This document shows, piece by piece, positions 58,658 to 64,000 of a DNA stretch of 64,000 nucleotides. The position numbers were made by a program, and so were the translations under genes. How positions within the stretch are numbered: the first letter of the stretch is position 1; the number at the start of each line of letters is the position of its first letter. The notes beneath the pieces were generated by a model, which saw only the letters and a list, made by a program, of their open reading frames with translations, did no database searches and was not told the origin of the DNA. This DNA comes from Frankia sp. QA3 (lineage in GTDB: Bacteria > Actinomycetota > Actinomycetes > Frankiales > Frankiaceae), in assembly GCF_000262465.1 (NCBI RefSeq), contig NZ_CM001489.1:773510-837509 (forward strand), read 5' to 3'.

Positions 58658-61600
58658 TCATCGGCACGGGTTGCGGTAGCCGAAGCCGGGCACGGCCTCC
58701 CTCCACTCCGTCCTGGTGAACCCGCCGCCCGCCGCATCGCAGGCCCGCGCCACCGGATCCCCACCCGGCCGGCGGTCCCAGCGGACGTCGCGGAGGCTGA
58801 TCCGGGCGCCGGCGGGCTTGGATCCCGCGGTGGCCAGGGTGCGTCCGTCGGGGCTGAATGCGACGGCGAGGGCACTCGCGCCACTGCCGACCGGACTGGG
58901 GCTGTTGATGTCCGTGGTGTTCCACAGGGTGTAGCTGCCGGAGTCCTTCGTGGTGGGCGCGTTCGTCACGGCGAGGGTGCGCCCGCCCACGCCGAACGCC
59001 ACTGACGACCTGGCCGATGACGTCCTGAAGCCCGTGATGTAGCTGGGGAACCTGGGCTTGCTCACCTCCCAGAGTCCGACCGACCCGCCGTCCTGGTCGG
59101 CGTCGCCGGTGCTGGCCGTGGCGAGAGTGCGTCCGTCTGGGCTGAAGGCGACCGCGGCGAGGCCCTTCCGAAGGAAGATCGTGCCGAGCGGAGTCGGGTC
59201 ACGGAGGTCGGTGACGTTCAGCAGCGCCGCCCGCCCGTCGCCGCCGGCGCTGCTGATGGCGAGGGTGCGCCCGTCGGGGCTGAAGGCGGCCGAGGTGAGG
59301 CTCTGGGCGTCGTCCCGGCTGGCGAGCGGGTGGCCTTGCGGCTTGGCGAGGTCCCACAGCCGAAGCCGCCCGCCGTGACCGTCTGGCCGACTGCTGGTGG
59401 TGGCGAGGGTGTGTCCATCCGGGCTGATGGCGATAGAGGTGATGTTCTGGTCGTCGTAGATGTCGGTGAGCCGGCGCGGTGCCTGAGGGCTGGCGACGTC
59501 CCACACCGTGGCGCTCCCGCCCCGCGCGCCCCCGAAGCTCGCGGTGACGAGGGTGTGTCCGTCCGGGGCGAAGCGTGCGGCAGTCAGGCCCTGGCCGCCA
59601 GCCATCGTGACGATCGGCCCGGCCACACGTAGGGCGGTGAACTCCCACAGCCGGATCCGGCCGTTGAGACAGGTGGTCGCGAGCAGGCGGCCGTCGGGGC
59701 TGAACGCCACCGCGGTGAGGTTGCGGTCGTCGAGGACGTCGGCGATGTGGGCCGGGGAGGTCAGATCGAAGATGTCCCACTGCCGGACCCGTCCCCGGCC
59801 CCGACCATCCGGATCGCCCTGCCGGGTGGTCGAGGTCACGAGCGTCCGGCCGTCGAAGCTGAAGCGCACGGCGGTCAGGGTCTGGTCCTCGTCGACGCTG
59901 GCGACGCGGACCGGCTGGTCGATGTCGTCGGCGTTCCACAGCCGCAGTCGCCCAACGTCGCTGTGGGCGCGGAAGCTGGCGGTCGCGACGGTCCGGCCGT
60001 CGGGGCTGAACGCGACCGAGCCCAGGTTCTGATCATCGACGTCGGCGAAGGCCCGGGTCGGGACATGCCGGTCGGTGAGACGCCAGAACTGCAGCCGGCC
60101 GCCGTCGTCGTTGTCCCCGCCGAGCCGGCTTGTGGTGGCGAGGGAGTGACCGTCGGGGCTGAAGGCGAGCGCGGTCAGTTCTTGATCGTCGGGGATTCTG
60201 CTGGTCAGGGTGGGGGCGCCCCGCCCGGTGATGTTCCAGAGTGTGAGCGCGCCGCCGTTGGCGTGGCGGCTAGTGACGGCGATGACGCCCCCGAGTGGGC
60301 TGACGGCGACGCCGGTCGGTTCCTCGCCGATCCGGGTGGTCCCGCGCTTGCCGCCCTTCCCGGTGGCGTCCCACAGGGTCAGCGTGCCGTCGTAGCCGGA
60401 GACGGGGCGGCTGGTGACGGCGAGGGTCTGGCCGTCGGGGCCGAAGACCACCGCCGTCGGTTCCTGCTCGGGGTCGGGCTGGGTCACCGTCCGCCTTGGG
60501 CGCTGCGGATCGCTGATGTCCCAGATCGCGAGCCAGCCGTCCTCGCGACGGCCGACGGCGGCGAGGCGGCGCCCGTCGGCGCTGAACGCCAGTGCGCTCG
60601 CCTCCCGGTCGTCCAGGCAGGCGAATCGCAGGGGGGAGCCCGGGCCGGGCGTGCGCCACAGGCAGACACCCTTCCCGTCGTGTCCGCCCCGCCCGCCGGT
60701 GGCGACCAGGTCGAGGCCTGGGCTGACGGCCATTGCGACGACGCTGTCGAGGTCCAGGCTGCGGGACCATGGGGTGGCCGCCAGGGTCGACTCCAGGCTC
60801 TTGCGCGTCTCGGGGGTGCTGTGCAGGGCGACGCCCGCGATGGCGAGGCGCAGCGCGCGGTACACGTCCTGTTCGCGCTCTTGCTCGCCCGCCAGGACGA
60901 GGCCGTGGGCCGTGGCGTGCCGTTCCCGGGCGAGCGCGTCAGCCCGCTGCACCGTGGCGGTGAGACCGCTGGCCGTGACGAGCAACAGCAGCGTGCCGAG
61001 CACCGCGAGGGTCCGCCATCGTCGGCCCAGGCTGCTGCGGCGGCTGGCGGTGAGAAACGTCCGACTGAGCTCGGGCAGATCGTCTGCGTCCAGGACCTGC
61101 CTGGCCCGCCTGGCCCGCTCCGGCTCCCACAGGTGACTCGCCGGGCGCCCGTCCTCGGCCCACTGCCGGGCAGCCTCCAGGACTCGTGAACCCAGCCGCA
61201 GTCGATCGATCGCTGCGCCGATGGCGTCGGCCAGCGGCGGCCACGCGGAGAGGATCTGCTCGTGCGCGATGTCGACGACCTGACGACTCGCCCCGGCGTC
61301 GGCGGCCGTCCCGGCGCGGCCGTTGGCGGACCCCGTTGCCGGGGGGTCCGCGTCGGACTCGTGGATCGTCAGCAGCCGGCGATCGACGAAGAAGCGCAGA
61401 TCGGCGCGGACCCGGTCAGGGAGGTCCGCGACGGGGACCCGGCGGCGGGTGGCCTGACCGTACTCGTCAACGGCGACGAGTCGCAGGAGGCTGGCGAGCA
61501 CGGCGTCGCCGCTGCGCGCGCCACGGCGGGCGGCGGCCTCGAGCGCCTGGTCAGCTTGGTGCGCGAGCGCGCCGCGCACCCCGCCGAGCCGGTCATAGCG

Positions 61601-62818
61601 TGCGCCGGAGAGCGCACCGCCGCGGGACACGTTTTCGCCGAGCTCGGCCAGGACGAACGCGAGCAGCGGCAGGGCGTCCCCGGTGCCGGTGTCGGCGACC
61701 ATCCGGGCCACGAGCTCGTCGTCGACGCCGATGCCGGCATGACGGGCCGGGCCGGTGATGACCAGCGGCAGTGCCTGCGGGCTCAGCGGCTTGACGGCGA
61801 AGGTGTCGATGGGCAGGCGGGTACGGGCGGCCAGCGTCACCAGTGGGTCGAGGAATTCTGACCGCACGGTCGCGACCACCCGAGCCGGCCCCCGTGCCGC
61901 CTCCCGCAGCACCGAGGCGAAGTGGATCTGATGTTCCTCGCTGGTCTGGACGAGCAGCTCCTCCGCCTGGTCCACGATGAGTAGCAGCCTGTTTGCCTCG
62001 GCCGCATCGAGGAGGCTGGTCAGCAGGCGGATGATCTCGCTCGGATCGTCGAGCGCGTCGACGACGGTGGCGGTCCGCCAGCCCAGGCCGCGGCGACGGC
62101 CCTCGGCGGCGAGCAGCTGGCCGAGAGCGGACAGTGGACTCGCCGTCTGTCGGGCGGCCGGGACGAGTGGCGGCAGGACGAGCCACTGCGGATCGGCGGC
62201 CAGCATCGGCGTGAGCCCCGCCCGCACGAGCGACGACTTACCGCAGCCCGACGGTCCGATGACCATGAGCATCCCATCGGCCTCGGGCCCGGATCTTGCG
62301 CGCACCCGCTCGGCGAGCTGACGACTCTCCGTCGCCCGGCCGAAGAAGACCCGCGACTGACCAGTGGTGAAGGCCGCCAGGCCCGGATACACCGTCGCGT
62401 CGGCGGACCAGGTCCGACCGTCAACGCCATCCAGCCGCCGGAGGGATTCCAGTAGCGCCGCGCGGGCTGTCTCGCCGTCGCGGTCGAGGTCGGTCCACTG
62501 GATCTCGCTGGAGATCAGCCGGTGGGCGGCGTCCGGGCCGGCTCGGACGGGCAGCAGCCGCAGTCCGTTGGCCAGGGCGATACCCACCTCCGCCGCGCAC
62601 CAGGGCGATTCCCCGAATGCGGCGGTGACGACCGCGACGAGTGCGTCCGCCTCGTAGAGTTCTTCGAACAGCCGTTTCGTCCACACGTCGCCGACGCCCA
62701 GTCCGTTTTCCAGATCATGGTCGAGAAACGTCCGGTGTCCGGCCGCCCGAAGCCAGCCCGCCACCCGTTCCGCAACCACGAAATCGGCGCTCGCATGACT
62801 GATGAAGACCTGTGCCAT
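58658..62818 (-). CDS. TIR-nSTAND1-WD40 protein
   Basis: A 1386-residue signalling protein. An N-terminal TIR domain (1-130) begins AQVFISHASADFVVAERVAG and keeps the NADase-type glutamate, Glu77, in SPWCAAE. An nSTAND1 ATPase follows: PGLAAFTTGQSRVFFGRATE (145-164), P-loop GPSGCGKSS (188-196) and LLLIVDQAEELL (278-289). A transmembrane segment (602-623, LAVLGTLLLLVTASGLTATV) precedes about fourteen WD40 repeats of the VAFSPDGRTLATAS type to the end. This is the layout of bacterial TIR-STAND sensors, in which ligand binding triggers oligomerisation and NAD depletion. ATG 62818 starts at the TIR; an in-frame ATG at 62845 is an alternative. Confidence 0.9.
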   Translation of the reverse strand: MAQVFISHASADFVVAERVAGWLRAAGHRTFLDHDLENGLGVGDVWTKRLFEELYEADALVAVVTAAFGESPWCAAEVGIALANGLRLLPVRAGPDAAHRLISSEIQWTDLDRDGETARAALLESLRRLDGVDGRTWSADATVYPGLAAFTTGQSRVFFGRATESRQLAERVRARSGPEADGMLMVIGPSGCGKSSLVRAGLTPMLAADPQWLVLPPLVPAARQTASPLSALGQLLAAEGRRRGLGWRTATVVDALDDPSEIIRLLTSLLDAAEANRLLLIVDQAEELLVQTSEEHQIHFASVLREAARGPARVVATVRSEFLDPLVTLAARTRLPIDTFAVKPLSPQALPLVITGPARHAGIGVDDELVARMVADTGTGDALPLLAFVLAELGENVSRGGALSGARYDRLGGVRGALAHQADQALEAAARRGARSGDAVLASLLRLVAVDEYGQATRRRVPVADLPDRVRADLRFFVDRRLLTIHESDADPPATGSANGRAGTAADAGASRQVVDIAHEQILSAWPPLADAIGAAIDRLRLGSRVLEAARQWAEDGRPASHLWEPERARRARQVLDADDLPELSRTFLTASRRSSLGRRWRTLAVLGTLLLLVTASGLTATVQRADALARERHATAHGLVLAGEQEREQDVYRALRLAIAGVALHSTPETRKSLESTLAATPWSRSLDLDSVVAMAVSPGLDLVATGGRGGHDGKGVCLWRTPGPGSPLRFACLDDREASALAFSADGRRLAAVGRREDGWLAIWDISDPQRPRRTVTQPDPEQEPTAVVFGPDGQTLAVTSRPVSGYDGTLTLWDATGKGGKRGTTRIGEEPTGVAVSPLGGVIAVTSRHANGGALTLWNITGRGAPTLTSRIPDDQELTALAFSPDGHSLATTSRLGGDNDDGGRLQFWRLTDRHVPTRAFADVDDQNLGSVAFSPDGRTVATASFRAHSDVGRLRLWNADDIDQPVRVASVDEDQTLTAVRFSFDGRTLVTSTTRQGDPDGRGRGRVRQWDIFDLTSPAHIADVLDDRNLTAVAFSPDGRLLATTCLNGRIRLWEFTALRVAGPIVTMAGGQGLTAARFAPDGHTLVTASFGGARGGSATVWDVASPQAPRRLTDIYDDQNITSIAISPDGHTLATTSSRPDGHGGRLRLWDLAKPQGHPLASRDDAQSLTSAAFSPDGRTLAISSAGGDGRAALLNVTDLRDPTPLGTIFLRKGLAAVAFSPDGRTLATASTGDADQDGGSVGLWEVSKPRFPSYITGFRTSSARSSVAFGVGGRTLAVTNAPTTKDSGSYTLWNTTDINSPSPVGSGASALAVAFSPDGRTLATAGSKPAGARISLRDVRWDRRPGGDPVARACDAAGGGFTRTEWREAVPGFGYRNPCR

Positions 62819-63757
62819 GTGGACCGCCCCGAACCAGCACATGGCGGCGGGAGCCGCCGACGAGCCCGAATGGTATCGCCGCCGGGGACCGCATCGTCTG
62901 AATCGGCGGTAATCCGACAACCACCCTGACTTCCCGCAACGCCGGTGATAGTGGTAAAAGGCGGGCTTGGCGGCGGTCGGTTCCGCCCGCGGTCCGCCCG
63001 GCGAAGGGCGCCGTTCCCGAGGCGGTTGTGGCGGTGGGCGGAAGGCCATGAATCGCTGAATTCCCGGCCCAGGGAGTCCGATCCGACGACGGCCGATCCT
63101 TCTCCGTCGGTCGGGCGTGGATGCCGATCTGGACGGGTTCGGCGCGCGCACCAGCGGCGACTACCTCACCACGCACGCCCGCCGGCACCCTCCGGCACCT
63201 GCGGCGTGGCGGTTCGGCTTCCTGCTGCTGATCAGTCACTACCTGGCCGTGGTGGCCCGCGCCGACCGGGTGGTCGTGCTGCGCGGCGGGCGCATCGTCG
63301 AGTCGGGGGACGCCGAGACGGCGTTCACCGCCAGCGGCGCACCGGCATCCGGGTGGCGTACCCGTCGGTGTCGAGGCGGCGCCGGGTGACCTCGCCGACG
63401 GCGTGGACGTACTCCCTCCTGGCACGCCTCGCCGACGAGCCGGCTGTAGCAGGTGCCGAAGGCCACGGCGTGGAAGCGCTAGTGCTCCTCCCCGCTGGTA
63501 GCCCGCACCGGCGCGTCGGGTGGCGGAGAGCGGCCGCGACCGGATCGGCGAGAAAGGGTTCCAGCCGTCCGGGAATCGACCCGGGAATGTGGTGAGGATG
63601 AATTCAGGCTGAGATGAGGTGTCAGTTCGACGGTGGCCAGGACGACGTTTTCTGTCGGGCATCATCATCCTGTTGGTGCTGGTAACAGCATCGGTAGACC
63701 TCTGGACGGGCCGCGGCGAACCGCCTGGAATGTCCTCAGGCACGAGCGCGGGGGAGA
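62819..63757. other. Gene-poor region with an ABC-transporter relic
   Basis: Apart from the ABC fragment at 63208-63340, no coding sequence is convincing. It must include the promoter of the TIR-nSTAND1-WD40 gene. A duplicated GCGGGGGAGAT(C/G)AT occurs at about 63749-63775. A+T-richer patches lie near 62890-62960 and 63595-63690. Confidence 0.4.
63208..63340 (+). pseudogene. C-terminal scrap of an ABC transporter ATPase
   Basis: The frame reads FGFLLLISHYLAVVARADRV followed by VVLRGGRIVESGDAETAF. This is the H-loop strand and closing segment of an ABC ATPase of the oligopeptide type (ISHDLAVV..ADRV.VL..GRIVE.G). Walker A, signature and Walker B are absent, and the sequence degenerates on both sides. 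A gene remnant, not functional. Confidence 0.7.
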
Positions 63758-64000
63758 TCATGCGGGGGAGATGATGACGAGCACAGCGGGGTCCGGGACG
63801 GCCGTCGCGTCGGCACCGGAGCTGAGCGCGAATCCGACGAACCGCCCGGATACGGCCAGAGCAGCCTGTGTCACGACATCTTCGAGATCGTCCGATGTGG
63901 CGCGCCACCTTTCGGCCTCGGGCCCAGCATCATCGCGGCCTGGGGCCGCCGGCCTGACCCCCAGCGGACCGTGCCCGCCGCGACCCCTCCGCCCGCCCCG
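63758..64000 (-). CDS. Partial hypothetical protein, C-terminus only
   Basis: A reverse-strand frame runs off the end of the window and stops at 63758. The last 50 residues look protein-like: AERWRATSDDLEDVVTQAAL, AVSGRFVGFALSSGADATAV and LVIISPA. The start is outside the window, and the part nearest the edge is low complexity. No family recognised. Confidence 0.35.
   Translation of the reverse strand, partial: RGGRRGRGGHGPLGVRPAAPGRDDAGPEAERWRATSDDLEDVVTQAALAVSGRFVGFALSSGADATAVPDPAVLVIISPA

Noticed and set aside
63239..63466. Reverse frame reading FGTCYSRLVGEACQEG
   Set aside because: Possible short protein-like stretch but no family recognised, and the rest is Arg-rich shadow of the ABC relic.
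1..64000. Search by eye for tRNA and rRNA genes
   Set aside because: No T-loop GGTTCGAnTCC in a foldable context and no rRNA signature sequences were seen; a covariance-model scan would be decisive.

Overview
The window is about 70% or more G+C, with dense genes, 4-base start/stop overlaps (GTGA or ATGA) and many GTG/TTG starts. The gene content includes TIR/NB-ARC/TPR and TIR/STAND/WD40 proteins, an FxsC-like relic, ClpP paralogues, F420-type PPOX, LLM flavin enzymes, an LppP/LprE protein and a SAM-IV riboswitch. Together this points to a filamentous actinobacterium, most likely Frankia or a close relative. It looks chromosomal but accessory, with many relics of genes and insertion sequences.

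Layout. 1-1.2 kb: GC-rich DNA with a decayed FxsC-like gene and a truncated TIR gene. 1.3-4.6 kb: a copper module (CopC, then a CopD-CtaG fusion) behind a perfect 17-bp inverted repeat. 4.7-8.5 kb: two degraded transposases, a nucleoside deaminase with a small coupled gene, and small hypothetical genes in an unusual low-coding stretch. 8.5-15.9 kb: type II NADH dehydrogenase, a secreted CHRD-like protein, a BrkB membrane protein, a HypC-like protein next to an IS605-type end, a sirtuin and a GNAT enzyme. 16-19 kb: a DNA alkylation repair operon (Ada-AlkA, Ogt, 2OG-Fe(II) oxygenase). 19.3-21.7 kb: TIR-NB-ARC-TPR. 21.8-25.7 kb: multicopper oxidase, RtcB ligase, emfourin-like inhibitor. 26-29.2 kb: an orphan E1-alpha subunit and an aldehyde dehydrogenase behind a duplicated 29-bp leader element. 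29.4-31.2 kb: LppP/LprE protein, SDR, methylmalonyl-CoA epimerase. 31.6-36.5 kb: two tandem MerR regulators, a clpP-clpP operon, an LLM enzyme and a ClgR/PopR-type regulator. This resembles the Streptomyces clpP3-clpP4-popR arrangement.

36.6-53.8 kb is a likely nitrogen-compound catabolic region. It holds an acetamidase/formamidase and, running the other way, a tightly coupled operon: RutB/biuret-hydrolase-like cysteine hydrolase, cupin, metallo-beta-lactamase fused to an AtzH-like domain, amidase, and XRE-cupin regulator. These are followed by an LLM oxygenase and a creatininase-family hydrolase. After a PPOX/PhoX interlude comes a reverse-strand operon: MTHFR-C-like mini-protein, CodA/AtzC-like amidohydrolase, NMT1/THI5-type ABC transporter and FAD-linked oxidase. 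The combination suggests uptake, oxidative or hydrolytic ring opening and deamidation of a small N-heterocycle or cyclic amide. The substrate is unknown.

54-64 kb: a SAM-dependent methyltransferase downstream of an 18-bp perfect palindrome, a cysteine-desulfurase-like enzyme under a SAM-IV riboswitch, an MmyB-like regulator with a nearby fragment of itself, a cold-shock-like protein, a large TIR-nSTAND1-WD40 protein with an intact predicted NADase glutamate, and an ABC-transporter relic. No rRNA, tRNA or CRISPR array was seen.
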